From contig JAIXMQ010000034.1 of assembly GCA_025716855.1 (NCBI GenBank), positions 265,783 to 329,782 of the forward strand: DNA of 64,000 bases. Direction: 5' to 3'. Of the stretch, positions 34,933 to 47,819 are shown one piece after another. Made by a program: the position numbers and the translations under genes. A model generated the notes under the pieces. It had not been told where the DNA came from. It worked only from the letters and a program-made list of their open reading frames with translations, and ran no database searches. The first letter of the stretch is position 1. The number at the start of each line of letters is the position of its first letter. Source of the DNA: Pilaira anomala. Taxonomy: Eukaryota > Mucoromycota > Mucoromycetes > Mucorales > Mucoraceae.

Positions 34933-36539
34933 ATGGCAGTAAAGGAAGTCAACGCAGAGGGACAACCAACAGTGAACTCAAATGGAGTTCCATTATTCAA
35001 GAACAAAATGACTAAAATGGATGAAAAGTTGGATAATGAGGTCGTGTATGAGTTTGGTGGACCCATTGGTGTTTTCTGTATGATGTTAGGTTTTCCTTGT
35101 TTGATGTATTACTTCTGGGTCTCCCTTGAATACCATCAAGGCAAAATCTATTTACCTACTGCTTTCACCAAGGATGCTATCGTTCAATTCGTACTTGAAG
35201 AAGTTGTAGCTAAAGTAAAGGAAGGTGCTGCTCCTACTTGGGTTGCTACCAAGATTTATATGGGCTTTGTTTTATATTCTGCTATCTGTGCCTATGTTAT
35301 GCCTGGTCCTTTTATCAATGGTCTTCCTCTTCCTTCTTTGAAGGGCGGAAAGGTAAACTGACAGCTAAATTTTTTTTTATTGTTGCACGTTTTTATTTTT
35401 ATATTTTTAAACTAACCATTTTCGAAAAAAAAAAAACCTGTGTATCTATAGCTTCAATATCATTGTAATGGTTTATCATACTGGTATTTTACACTTGCAT
35501 TCTCTGCTATTCTTCATGTTACTGGTATGTTCCGCTTGACTTCTATTATTGAAAACTTTGGTAGTATTATGACGATTGCAATCATGTGGGGTTTCACCAT
35601 GACTGCTCTTGTAAATGGTATTGCAGTTTTGATGGGTAAAACTCATCGTATGTCTGGAAACGTCATTTATGATTTCTTCATGGGTGTTTGTTTAAATCCT
35701 CGTATTGGTAAATTGGATCTTAAGATGTGGGCTGAAACCCGTGTACCTTGGCCTGTTCTTTTTTTCCTCTCTGTATCTTGTGCTTTAAAGCAATACGAAT
35801 TAAATGGTTCCATTAGCGGTCCTGTTGCTTTTATGGTACTCGCTCATTTCTTATATTGTAATGCTTGTCAAAAGGGTGAAGAGTGTATTCCTACTTCTTG
35901 GGATATCTTTTATGAAAAGGATGGTAAATATATATAAATAATAAGGGGGAGGAGTTATACTAACTGCGCACACATTTTTGTTTATTTTCAGGTTTCATGC
36001 TCATTTTCTGGAACATGGCCGGTGTTCCATTTACCTATTGTTATGCTTCTATTTACCTCATGAAGTATGAATTAACTACCGGTGTCACTATTACACATTC
36101 TTGGGCTTATACAGTTGGACTTTTTATCACACTTCTCTTTGCTTATTATATCTTTGATACTGGTAACTCACAAAAGAACCGTTTCCGTATGGAACAAAAT
36201 GGATCTTATGTTGCTCGTGCTGCGTTCCCCCAACTTCCCTATGGTCACATCAAAAACCCTACCTATATCAAGACTGAACACGGTAACTTATTATTGACAT
36301 CAGGTTGGTGGGGAATTGTTCGTAAGCCTCATTATACAGCCGATTTAATCCAATCTCTTTCTTGGGGTTTAATTACTGGTGCTGGATCTTTCTTACCTTA
36401 CTTTTACTTTTGTTTCTTTCTCTGTGTCTTGACTCATCGTGTAACAAGAGATATGGAACGCTGTGCAAAGAAGTATGGTAAAGATTGGGATAGATACTGT
36501 GAGAAGGTACCTTATATCTTTGTACCTTATGTCTTTTAA
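34933..36539 (+). CDS. ERG4: Delta(24(24(1)))-sterol reductase (C-24(28) reductase)
   Basis: Catalyses the last step of ergosterol synthesis, NADPH-dependent reduction of the C-24(28) double bond, in the ER membrane. Three exons, 34933-35352, 35452-35923 and 35992-36539, give 479 residues (yeast Erg4 has 473). The family blocks are clear: YEFGGPIGVFCMMLGFP near the N-terminus, LQYHCNGLSYWY opening exon 2, LDLKMWAETRVPWPVLFF, LLTSGWWGIVRKPHYTADL and the C-terminal KKYGKDWDRYCEKVPYIFVP. The WAETRVPW and KQYE context fits ERG4 better than ERG24 (C-14 reductase). The start is the ATG at 34933; codons upstream to 34918 lack an ATG. About 8 or 9 hydrophobic segments are present. Confidence 0.93.
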
Positions 36540-36776
36540 ATTCCCTCTTTCTATTTTAATTTTTTTACTTTTATTCATTTTAATCATCAGCATGTTTTTT
36601 TTTTTAAATCCTTGAGCTATAATTTTTCTCTCTTTTTTTATATTTTTTCAATACCTAATTATTACGCCAAAAAATTAAAAAATTGTTTCCAAATTTAGTC
36701 AATTTATACAAGACTTTTTTTTTTTTTTAATTTTATTTTGTTTATGTATGTACACAGATTTACAAGAGATTAAAGA

Positions 36777-38030
36777 TTAAAATTCATAAGAAGGTAAGCC
36801 ATCATCAGGTGCAGTGATCGAATGATAAGACGGTAAGATCCCACAAGCGAAATTTGTGTTTGTAGGCAAGGAAGTAACGGGCCGGTAGGCAAAATAATCG
36901 GCCGGTTCCGTTGCAGTAGTAGAATGAGATGGAGTGATCGGAGAAGTATCCAAGGGAGTATAAGAAGATGAGGTTGAGTCTAAATAAGGTAAAGGGGAAT
37001 AGGGTGCAGATCGCCATGCGTTTTCATAAGTAGGCAATTCACCTTCTTCTTCATGACCTTCAAACTTTTCATTTACAACATCAATAGGTATCGAAGCTCT
37101 TAACTCAGAGAGTTCACCTTGCTTATTAATTAGGGACATTGTGAATTTCAACTTGTGTTCGACCTTAAAGAATTGGTTTTGTGTATCACACTGAACGGAA
37201 CCGAATGAATGTGGTACAGACAAGATTTCAGTCTTTTGCCAGTGTAACCCAGTCGAGGGAAATGCCTCGTCTCTGAAGAAGCGAATGATCCTTGATTCTG
37301 TGTGCATGGCTGTTGTACTACCAAATACAAAACTTGTATACTCTTTTAAAAAACAAGAAAGGTAACGAACATGTAAACCAGAGTTAGGTTTAGGCATAAG
37401 TAATAAATCAATAGGAATTTGTTCACCACGACTATAGACACGTTTTGGAATCGTAATTTGATAATCAATCTTGTTGGCCCATTCGTTTGATATTTGCATG
37501 GGAATGTTAGACATATGATAGGATGGTGTATATTGTCGAATGACTCGCAATAATTGTCGGTCAATTAAATTGGGTAAAAACGCTGGGCGGTCAACTACAG
37601 CTTTTAACTTGTACGACAGAGAACCGTACGAATTGGAATCAATGGATTCTGCCAAATTTCCTGGAAGAACATATTCAAAGGGGTATTTATAGACGTTAGG
37701 TACAAGTGTATGGATCTTCTTTTGGTTGGTTAAAAATGTCCAATTGTGTTCAAGGATTGTTAATTCTTTCTTGTGTTGATGGTTACCTGTTAATGTATGA
37801 TGATATTAATATTCATGTTTATTTCCAACAAAAGTTTATTCTTAAAACTTACGTTCACTCCATTGTACTTTCATTTTTCCTAATAAATTTAACGTAATTG
37901 ACTTGATTTTCATAGTTTCTTTTGTATGTAAAATAACACAGCCTCGTAGCACGCAACCGACGGATTCTTCAGGACTTCCTCGAAGAAATAATGTATCGTT
38001 TTCCACATGAATTTTAATATAATTTGTCAT
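36777..38030 (-). CDS. Alpha-arrestin-like protein
   Basis: Arrestin-fold adaptor; fungal alpha-arrestins bring Rsp5-type ubiquitin ligases to membrane cargo through PY motifs. Exons 38030-37853 and 37786-36777 join across a 66-nt intron to 395 residues. The arrestin_N part includes FLRGSPEESVGCVLRGCV and LNLLGKMKVQWSE, then after the splice HNWTFLTNQKKIHT and YPFEYVLPGNLAESID. The C-terminal arrestin part includes YQITIPKRVYSRGEQIPIDL. The tail is Pro/Ser/Thr-rich with LPTYENAW, LPSYHS and a terminal LPSYEF. These are L-P-x-Y forms, common variants of PPxY, so ligase binding is inferred, not certain. Confidence 0.88.
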
Positions 38031-40093
38031 GCTGATAAAAAAAAGAGAGAGGGTATAAAAAATAAATAATGATATTAAAAAAAAAAAAAGGAAAAAAAAA
38101 AAAGTTTTTATATTTATACTCTTTTCAACAATAAGAAATTTTTTTTTAATCTTTTTTTAGATCTACAAGTTCTGGGCTTATCATGATTGGTGTTACTTTT
38201 TTTTTTTTTTTTTTTTTTTTTTATGAAAAAAAAACTTTTTTTATTAAATTTTTTTATTGTTTTCTTTATCAGTGGCTTCATAAAATAGAAGATGAAGTCG
38301 GTTTATACCGTGTCAAATAGGTTATAGAAATGTTTATCCAGGTAAATAGTTTGAATAACAATACGTTATAATAAATTTACAAGATCAATATAAAATCACT
38401 TTCAAAAAAAAAAAAAATATTATTATGTGTACAAATGAAAAAGAAATGCTAGACCAAATAGAATGCCTATAGAGTTTCCCACCGTTATTGATGCGTGGGG
38501 AGTTTTATCTTCACAAGAGCTTTCTGCTTTTTCTCATCATTCTTCCTCATCGTAGCGTCATTTACTTTAGTAAAAATGTTGTAGTTATTAAATCATACGG
38601 ATACCACCGGTATCTTTTTTTACCCTAAAGTGACTCAGCGAACCTTTGATAGTGATCTTTTGACGCTAAGGCCCGGAGAGACGAGGCAAATTGCTTAGCA
38701 TATATCATTGATTGTTCTTTTTTCTAAAACAATTGCTTATTCAGAATTGGTTTTGAGCATTGCCAAAATCTTTTCGATTATACCACCTGAGCGATCAATT
38801 TTCTGTTTAAGAGTATAAACATCCAATTTTTACAGATTTTTTTTTTTCTGAGTTGTAACCTGAAGGATAAAATATAATTTTATACACCACTTTTTGTTAT
38901 TTTACAGGTCCACAACTGAAGCGCTAGTAGGTCGAACTGATGCAATATTTATTATGTTGTTTAGTCAATGAGAAAAAAAAAACAATATTATATATAGCTA
39001 TTCATAGTAATCTCGTGATGCCTTTTTTTTTTCACTAACTGAAAAACTTTTAACAAAAAAAAAAATAGGTTTGATGTGTACATTTGACAATCTATTTTTA
39101 AGCTATTTTGTGTTCCTTGTACCTTGTACCTTGTACCTTGTACCTTGTATTTTTTTTTATTTGAAGATTATACATGGAAGTGTACTTGATTCAAATAATG
39201 TTAAAAAAAATACAACTAAAAAAAACACACTGTAGATATATTATGCAGATTCAAAAAGGTGGTGCGTGCGAGAAAGATTCCGAATTTACCCAAATTATGA
39301 GCTAAATATTAATTGTTTTTCCTATCATTTTTTTTTTTTGTAAAATAATTTTATTTATAAAATGAAATTATAATTTAAGTCACACATAGTGTTTTTCCTA
39401 TCATGAAAGATCACAAACGAAGCAAATCAACCACATGGTTTTATTCATATAACGTGTCCTTTTTTTGTACCACTATATATTGACGCGTTAATTTAATAAT
39501 CCATACCATTTTATTTGTATATTCTGTAAATCATACTTGTGTGAGTACAGCTATTCTTGGTATATGCAACTAATTATAGCGCTTACATCAAACACGAGAT
39601 AAAGATACTATCGTTATGATTACGCATGATTTAAATGTATATATATTTTTTAAAAAAAATCCCGATTTTAATATAATTATAATCTTATATCTGATCCTTT
39701 GAGTATTAGTTGTTACAGTACATCAAAACTTTCTAATAAACCATATTGCTTTTTTATCCTCTTGACTTAATTCACAGGTACAAATATCCCAAAAACAGTT
39801 TTGTAGCGCATCAGATTGGGAAACCAGAAATTGAACGTTTTTGAGCAGAAATGACTGCTACTACTATAACTAATCCAAAAATTATTACTATTCAAAGTGA
39901 GCTTCACCAACTAAATTTACATGTGGTAAAAAGCCTGATATTTCTTTACACCCAAAATATCTTTTCTGAAATTGAAATTTTCTTCGTCAAGTTAACTCAA
40001 TTGCTTTCTTTATTTTTCGCTTTAATTGATAATTTAATTCACTTCATTATCTCCCTTTTTTCTTCCTGATTATTAGCGTTTAAATTGAGTATA
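38031..40093. other. Intergenic region with homopolymers and a minisatellite
   Basis: T run of about 24 near 38198, and five copies of the 7-mer CCTTGTA at 39115-39149. A 72-codon frame at 39851-40069 starts with Met-Thr-Ala-Thr-Thr but becomes hydrophobic low-complexity sequence and has no recognised motif. It could be the first exon of a broken gene. No gene called. Confidence 0.4.
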
Positions 40094-40098
40094 AAAAG

Positions 40099-41015
40099 TG
40101 TGGACAATCAGTAATTAATGAGAAAAGACTTAGGGTTGATTTATTAGATAAAATAAAACTGAAAGAACTCTTCTAAACTAAAATAATAATCATCTTTTAT
40201 ATCTTGAATATCCTGATGAGTTGTGTTTGAATAAGGACCATCTTTTTGATGGGTTTAAATGAATCTACCCAACTCTTCTGCTTTTGAATAAGTACGTTCT
40301 ACTCTTTCGAATTGACCATAAATAATCGTGGATCCTATCTACCCGATTGGATAACAACATATCTGGTTCCTGACTAAAGACCACCTTGTAATTACTTACA
40401 TGGTTGTTATTAATCTGGATTCCGTTGTTACAGATTTCATTGGTAAATGCGCATACTTTTAAATTGACAAGAACTATTTTTCTATCATACGACCTGATCA
40501 ACCTTATTCTTAGATTGATATCATGTTTTCCCAGTTTCGGGATAGAATTGACAGTTGTTGGGATAATCTTTATTCCAACAATGTTATTCTTTTTTATTTG
40601 TTTTGTAAACAGGTTATATAATATTACTATTTAATATTAATAGATTAATAATGTATTTTTGCCAGTAATAGCCGTTCTTACCCCAACACAAGGTAGCTAA
40701 GCTTGTATCGAGACTATTACCGGTAAATATCTCTTATTTTCTATTAATATGAATTGAGTATTTACTTTATTTGTATTGTTTTATTCTCAATTATATTTTA
40801 TTATTTGATCTTGGTTTTTTACCATTGATCTTATTTTACGTCAATTTGTATATGCATTTGAATATAGAATATTTCCTTAGTTTCAAGATATTGATAATAA
40901 TATACAATGTTAGACATGTATATTATTATGAAGATATGTCAGGTTTTTATTATAATGTTTAGTTTATAACCCTGATCTACTTATATTTATAAGTAGAGAT
41001 GACGCAAATACGACA
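40099..41015 (+). mobile_element. Solo LTR with 5-bp target duplication
   Basis: A 917-bp unit begins TGTGGACAATC and ends ATACGACA, the TG...CA form of long terminal repeats. It is flanked on both sides by AAAAG (40094-40098 and 41016-41020), a 5-bp target duplication. A second copy, nearly identical by eye, lies at 52212-53130. No internal retroelement sequence follows here, so it is a solo LTR left by recombination. The short frames inside it are present in both copies but have no recognisable product. Strand is arbitrary because no coding region is attached. Confidence 0.8.
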
Positions 41016-41968
41016 AAAAGCATATTGTTGGGTTATTAGCATATTTAAATAATCCCAGACCTATAAGATTACCAAGGACCACAAATTAGTTCATATCATC
41101 CACTTTGATATGATTTTTCAATTGATAATTTTCGCCTTATATTCTACATAATAGCATTCTGAACAATTGAATGCGTCAGGTCAACTTGTACAAACCTAAA
41201 TTATTTAAATAGTGAATATTTGATTCAATAGTCAATACAATCAGCTTACTTCCACTATAAAAAAAAAGGGGAAATTATGAATATTGGGAAGTTACCATTT
41301 TTATTTTATAAAGGATCGTGGTACAAAAAGGGAAGGAATTTGGTTAATAGGATTCACCCCGTTCACTCAACGATATAGAGTTAATTCACGCTGTTGGTGT
41401 GTTTAACCATAAATTTTGTTGTTCTTATCTTGAGATTTTATACTTATCCACTCTGTTGAAAATGACAGATATTGCATCCATGTGCTGGCTCCTGATACGA
41501 CTTTTTAATTATAAGACTATCATTACAATCATTGAATTCATTAAGATCTCATAATCTCTTGTTTATCTACGTTACACTATTTATACATATATATATAGTT
41601 GTATAGATACACCAAGTCTCCATGTAAATAACTAATAAAAATAATCGCCCCTCTGCTAAAGATGACCTTACAAAAAAAAGTTTTGATCAATATTTAAGCA
41701 TTGTATCACATAGGAAATTTAGCGTCTCCCAAAAAATAGTGTAGCTTTTGAAGAACTTATTATTGTTGGAAAACCCCAATGACTAAAACATTTTTTTTCT
41801 TTGAAAATATTTCTTAGTCCTTATCTCATATTTCCCATACAATAAATACAGAAGCTAGCTTCAACCTAAATATTTGCTTTTCATTAAACAACTGGGAATA
41901 CTCATAGTAATAATAAGAGTATTTATAGTAAAGATACTTTCAATGCATTATTTATTCTATTATATTTT
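41016..41968. other. Intergenic region
   Basis: AT-rich sequence with no recognisable gene, between the solo LTR and the 3' end of the CCDC137-like gene. Confidence 0.4.
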
Positions 41969-42944
41969 CTAACTAAATCCAGATCCTGCCATTCTCTTTG
42001 CTTTCTTAGCCCTGTATGCTTCAATTACTGTCTCTCTTTCGTTGTCTAATTGCTTACGAGCAGCGGCACTCATTTGTTTAAGACTTCTCTTGTGAGATGC
42101 CTTCAATAATTTCATATTTTCATCTTCCTCAGATTCGTAACCAGTATCCTTCTTTCCAGCAGCAGGAGTTTCTGTTGTTGTCTTTCCCTTTGCAGCGGTA
42201 ACAGCTTGTTTAAGTTTAGCAGCTTCGAGCATCTAATTTATAGGAACATTAAAAAAAAACACCCTCCTAAACTCTTTTACAAATAATCACTTTTACCTGC
42301 TTCTCACGTCCACGGACTTTGGGAATTTTATTCAATACCGGTGGTGCATCAGCAACTTCACCGAATTTAACATTATCCTTCAAATCATCAAAATCACGAC
42401 CACCATAGTATTCTGCTTCTTTAAGAATCTTGGCAGTCTTCTTTTGCTTTCTAGTTTCCTGATTACGCTTCTTTCTGGCACTAGCAGGCTTAGAGGCTTT
42501 TTGAGCTGATAATAAATCTGATTGGTATTCAGTTTCGACTCTCTGCACAAAATCCTTCATCTTTTCTCCAGGTTGAATACCAATATTCTTCTTTGTCTAA
42601 TAGAATTACGATAAGTATCAAAATATATTTCTAAAAAAAAAAAGAGAGAGAGAGAGCTTCATTTCGAGAAATACTCACTTTATCATCAGTTAAAACACCC
42701 GATTTGATATCTTTCTTTTCTTGTTCTTTCTTAGCTGCCATTTCTTTGAAACGGAACAAACGAGCGAACCCCTTTGGGGTATCTGCACTAGACATGGCAT
42801 CTTCAGAGGTAACGGGAAGATCGACTCTATATTTTTATAATAGATTAACACGGAAAACTTAAGATCGAAATAACTGTAAATATAAAATACTTACTCGGCC
42901 TTTCTTGCCTTACGAATACTGGCTTTTGCTCGTTTATGGGGCAT
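41969..42944 (-). CDS. CCDC137-like nucleolar protein
   Basis: Small, highly basic protein resembling the C-terminal layout of animal CCDC137, a nucleolar/chromosome-periphery protein. Four exons, 42944-42895, 42826-42679, 42596-42297 and 42232-41969, join in frame to 253 residues. It starts MPHKRAKASIRKARKAE, has FARLFRFKEM, then PGEKMKDFVQRVETE, a Lys/Arg-rich coil, the characteristic DNVKFGEVADAPPVL, and a C-terminal helix ERETVIEAYRAKKAKR. The last two blocks are those I associate with CCDC137. Charge and composition suggest nucleolar or ribosome-assembly work, which is inference. All introns have GT-AG ends. Confidence 0.72.
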
Positions 42945-43639
42945 AATAAGCTATTGAGTATGTGAACAAGAAATAAAAAATAAAAATAAAAAAAAAAACT
43001 ACATAAAATGCTTTCTTGTTTGGGAAATACAGTCACTGTAAAGAGGTCACGATACTTTTCAATGATTCAAATGACAATGTAGATCAATATCAAAGGATAA
43101 GGAACAGTAAGGAAAATGTTAATTTACAATCATTGCGTCAAAATAAATGGAGCAAGGATTTTTTTTTTATTTAAAAGTAAAAAAAAAAAGGGTATTGCTA
43201 TTCAGAGAAAATGATCCTTCTATGTACTTATACACTCCCTCCGAAAAAGTGAGATATCAAAATCAAGACTGAAAATCCGACAATAAGATTATTATGCAAA
43301 ATTTTGATTTTGTATGACAGGCTTACTTTTTATTTTAATATTCAACACTCAAACAAAAAAGAAATACATATTTTATTAACCAGTATGAACTTTGTTTAAC
43401 ATTAAGAATATACGATTTGTGTCAACTATTAACAATGTATCTATTATACATAAAAGAAAGAATATGCTTGAATATTTTCTTTTACAATCTTAAAATCGAG
43501 GGGTAATTTTTTTGTTTATCTCTACTTCTTTACACACTATCAATTAAACGAATAAATAGTGATGTATTGTTTATTATTCAAAATTGCAAAATGATATCTA
43601 CATCACTCTATCTGAAGCTATAAATACAGTTTAAATATA

Positions 43640-43718
<79 letters not shown>

Positions 43719-43761
43719 GATTATCAAATCTTTTGTTGAGTTATCTCTAGCTGAATGATAA
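42945..43761. other. Intergenic region with 71-nt A run
   Basis: No gene is recognised. Positions 43646-43716 are 71 consecutive A, the longest homopolymer in the window. A 69-codon minus-strand frame through it is an artefact of poly-Phe. Confidence 0.6.
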
Positions 43762-43953
43762 AAAAAAAAGACTCCTGAACTTTTACGTAGATATGTAATT
43801 CGTACATGGACGATCAAAAAGGATGCCGATGCTAAAATAGCTACGGCTCTAAAGAAGATCGTTGAGAACGATAAAGCTACGCCATTGTTAATGTTGAATA
43901 CGGTTTATTCAGCAAGTGTTACAACAGGAAAATCTTATACATGTAATTTATAG
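43762..43953 (+). pseudogene. Unrecognised short coding-like fragment
   Basis: A 63-codon plus-strand frame without an early ATG, bounded upstream by TAA at 43759 and ending in TAG at 43951-43953. It reads TPELLRRYVIRTWTIKKDAD and ATALKKIVENDKATPLLML, amphipathic and protein-like. It lies just after the 71-nt A run. It may be the end of a decayed gene or retrocopy; I cannot name it. Confidence 0.25.
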
Positions 43954-44452
43954 TCTATCCTATCTTATAATTTGGAACCACCCAAGTTATTTTACTTAGT
44001 ATGAAGGTATTTACACAAAAGCATTCAGATAATTTTAAGTTGAATTATATATCATCGGAAACTATGATATAATTTTAAAACTGGTGTAAACACGTATAAA
44101 ACTAATATACATATATGCCACAAATAAAATAACTCTGTACACTGCTGCGCTTGTTCAACGAGAGGCTTTTTTTTCACACGTTCAATATAATATTTAATCC
44201 ATACCGAGATTTTTTCTCGTATGCTCATAGAATATTTAGACATACATTGTCTTATATTTTTATCTAAAAAGCAAATAAAATTAACCATATATTCTATCTT
44301 AAAACATATTATATCTCATGTGAAAATGAAAGAGAGTTAAGATTATGAGAAATTCGTAAATAAGTTTTTTTCTTTTTCGTCGGTTACACATAAAAAGAGT
44401 TCGTGTTTATAAAGCGTTCTTTCTTTTTTTTTTTCCTTTTCTTACAGAAAAA
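43954..44452. other. 5' flank of the acyl-CoA ligase gene
   Basis: AT-rich, with CT/T-rich blocks just before the start codon as seen for other genes in this window. No other feature is supported. Confidence 0.4.
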
Positions 44453-46494
44453 ATGGTACTCTTATCTAAACTTCCTGCTTTTGAAGAGCCAAAAGTAGGT
44501 CTTTTTCAATTCCTATTTTCCAATCAGGCGAATACACCAGATAATAAACTTATGCTAATAAATGCTCTTGATACAAGTCAATTTCTCACGTATTCACAAC
44601 TAAAAAACACCTCACTTCAATTTGGTGCTGGGTTACAAGACGTGTGTGGATTCAAGGACGGTGATATTTTAGCTTTGTTTGCTTCTAATCGAGTAAATAG
44701 AAAAATTAAATAATCAAATAACATATTTCCGGTCAACTTATTTTATTGCTAGTTCGACTATTCTGTACCATATTTAGGAACTATTGCTGCTGGTAAGCTC
44801 TAATAGATGAAACAAACCAAATAAATTGACTCTTATTTCCTTCCCCCTTTTTATTTGTGTAATTTGAAGGTGGGGTTATAACAACTGCAAACCCAAATTA
44901 TAATATTGAAGAATTATCTTACCAATTACAGCAAGTTAAACCAAAAGTTATTGTTTGCCAAGAAGATAATATTCATGTTACATTAGCTGCTGGAGCTGCC
45001 GCAGGTGTTGAAAGGAAAAATATCTTTATTTTTGGTGAAAAAGAGGTACAAGGTATTCAACCATTTAAAACTGCACTTTTAAGAGGTCGCAAAACAGAAG
45101 TGAAGGAAATCTCATTTGAACAAGCTAAAGAGAGAACAGTAGTCCTTTGTTTTTCTTCAGGAACTACAGGGAAAAGTAAAGGCGTTATGACCACGTAAGT
45201 TTTTATCTTTAGTAAATTCTACATCTCAAACTAATGAAAAAAATGGTTTCTTAATTAGTCACGCCAACATGACAGCTAATTTGATTCAGTTCACAAATCT
45301 AGAGAGAAATTACATTGACAAAAATACAGGTCGTGTACTTGGTGTTATTCCAATATTTCATATTTTTGGCCTTACAGTCGTTTTGAATTGTTCTTTATAT
45401 CTTGGTGTACCTGTTTATGTTCTTCCTAGATTTGAGCCGAAAAGTTTTTGTGAAACTATCCAAAATAACAAGATTACGTATATACCAGCTGCTCCTACAA
45501 TCTCCTTATTCTTGGCTAAGCATAAACTTGTAGATGAATATAACTTGTCATCTCTTAAAATTATTCTTTCTGGTGGCTCTCCATTGAGTGGCGATCTAGC
45601 TAAAGAAGCTATGACTAGATTTCCTCATATTTTAATTAAACAGGGTTATGGTCTAACAGAGACTTCACCCTTTTCAACTATTGAACCTACGGAAAAAACC
45701 GTTCATGGGTCGATTGGCGTTCTTCTCTCCAATATGTCGGCAAAGCTTGGTGATGATGACGGAAATGGTAAATTTTATAAATAATATATATATATTACTA
45801 CTGGATGCTTATAATTAATATTTCTACTTCAGAAATTAAGCAAGGTAATCGAGGAGAATTATGGCTCAAAGGGCCTAATATTATGAAGGTAAGTAAATAT
45901 GATTTAAGTATTATTTGTGTATATGCGTTTATATATTTACAAATCTTCGCTTTTTTCAAGGGATATATTAACAACCCTGAGGCTACTGCAGAATGTATAG
46001 ACGAGGAAGGTTATTTCCATACCGGTGATGTTGTTGTTGTTGATGAAAACGAACATTTTTTTATTGTAGACAGAAAAAAGGAATTAATTAAATACAATGG
46101 CTTTCAAGTTCCACCGGCAGAATTAGAGGGTATTCTGGTAGAGTAGACCGCAAGGTTATATATAACTACTGTGTAAAGAGCCATAGATTAATAGTATATT
46201 TGACAGATTACATACCCAGGTATTGTTGATTGTGCAGTCATTGGTATCTATAACCATAATTTGGCTACTGAAATGCCTAGAGCCTATGTTACTTTAGAGG
46301 AAGACTTATCGCCATCTACAAAACTTTCTGAAAGTATCATGGAGTTTGTTGCGGAAAAGGTTGTCTCTTATAAACAGCTAAGAAGTCTGCGGTTTATAGA
46401 TGCTATTCCTAGAAGCCCAGCTGGAAAAATTCTACGCAGAGTATTACGTGAAGGCTCTAAAGATGAAGATAAATCTTTTAAAAGTAAATTATAG
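44453..46494 (+). CDS. Peroxisomal acyl-CoA / 4-coumarate-CoA ligase-like enzyme
   Basis: ANL-superfamily ligase that activates a carboxylic acid via an acyl-AMP and transfers it to CoA. Seven exons (44453-44692, 44753-44792, 44870-45194, 45259-45767, 45833-45888, 45961-46137, 46207-46494) join in frame to 544 residues. Motifs in order: the P-loop [22 protein letters not shown], the A5 block [39 protein letters not shown] with the hinge, and the catalytic Lys in [10 protein letters not shown]. The last three residues are Ser-Lys-Leu, the canonical PTS1, so a peroxisomal location and a role in fatty- or aromatic-acid activation are likely. The layout matches 4CL-like enzymes; the substrate cannot be read from sequence. 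Confidence 0.93.
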
Positions 46495-46545
46495 TTAAGT
46501 CGATAAGCTATTATACAACGATGATTCCTATTTATACTATTACCG

Positions 46546-46690
46546 TAATAAAAAAAAACCCTGAATAAAACTTGAATAAAACCGGAATATTAAGGTCTGA
46601 AAACTCTTAATTTTACCAGTTTTTGAAATTCTCAGGACTGAATTTATTCAGGTTTAATCCAGGTAAAATGAAGAATTCTCACAACCAAAT
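46546..46690. repeat. Dispersed repeat, copy 1
   Basis: About 140 bp, beginning near CCCTGAATAAAACTTGAATA and containing AAAACCGGAATATTA and GAATTCTCACAAC, shared with 54805-54945. It has internal inverted similarity between CTGAATAAAAC and GTTTAATCCAG-type words, suggesting a short non-autonomous transposon end. Confidence 0.65.
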
Positions 46691-47819
46691 GTTGCCGAAG
46701 CGAAGACTAAAAATGTGGTACTAGGCTTTCCAAGCCATGCTTTACTTTCAATATTATAATAAAATTTTCTTTGAACTCCTATTTCGTTACATCTTTCTAT
46801 GCTAGCTATTTATCTGTCTATATATATATATGTATCATTATGGGAAATCACAAAAAAAATAAAAAATCACAAAAAAATCACAGAAATTTAATGAATCGCC
46901 GTCTTAAATTGTGTGACTTATTTGTTACTTTTTACCCTAAGTCACAGGTTTTGATACAGAATACATTCTCTTAGCGCATGGGAGGGTACAGATACATTTT
47001 TTTTCCTAATAAATTCGGTACATGATACCTAATGTATCTATACTGACAAGTAACAAAACAGAAATGTCCGATTTCCGGGTCGGGGTTTTGTAAGCACTAT
47101 TCCCCTTAATTCAAATGAACAGATACTTTGCATCATTTAGCTTTACAATAACTAAGCGTTAATGAATATATTACAGTCTAAGGGTTTCTTCTTTCTGAAT
47201 ACACTTCCAGGGTCCCGTATATAAACAGTTTAAAGGGTTCATTAGTATATCGGTTGGCTCCATGGAAAACTCTAAAAACTAGAGAAACGAAAAAAAAACA
47301 GAATACATGTCTTAGAGTAAAATTGAAACTTCTAGTTTGAGCGTTATTGTTGATATACGGTTATCTGTTTCTAACAATAGAGACTTTCAGTTTAAGAAAT
47401 GGTTTAACAATAATACGTCATTGTGGTACCTTACGACGATCCGTTTCAAAAAAAAAAAAAAAAAAAAAGACTTGCAGATCTATTTGTGATGCGTATTCAA
47501 AGTACCATAACACAGACGGTTGCATTTCGTTTTTATTTATTCTTATAAAATTATAGCAGCAGCTACTATGTTACAGCTCTCAAATGTAGAAAAAAGGTCG
47601 TTTGTATTTTCGTGTGTATATAGAAAGAATTTTATCTGCTAAAACTGCTTGTTTGGCGGAGAATTGAAACAAGATGTGTCGATCAATGACACTGGTTTTT
47701 ATCCAAAATCCAAATAAAGCAATATATATATATATATTATATATATATGATATTTTTGATAACAACACACAAGATTAATATATCAATATAAGGAGGGAAA
47801 GTAATAATTTATTGAAAGA
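46691..47819. other. Intergenic region, no gene seen
   Basis: AT-rich sequence with an A run of about 21 near 47448 and TA repeats near 47722. Short frames here have no recognisable content. Confidence 0.4.

Noticed and set aside
43608..43817. 69-codon minus-strand frame
   Set aside because: Poly-Phe from the 71-nt A run.
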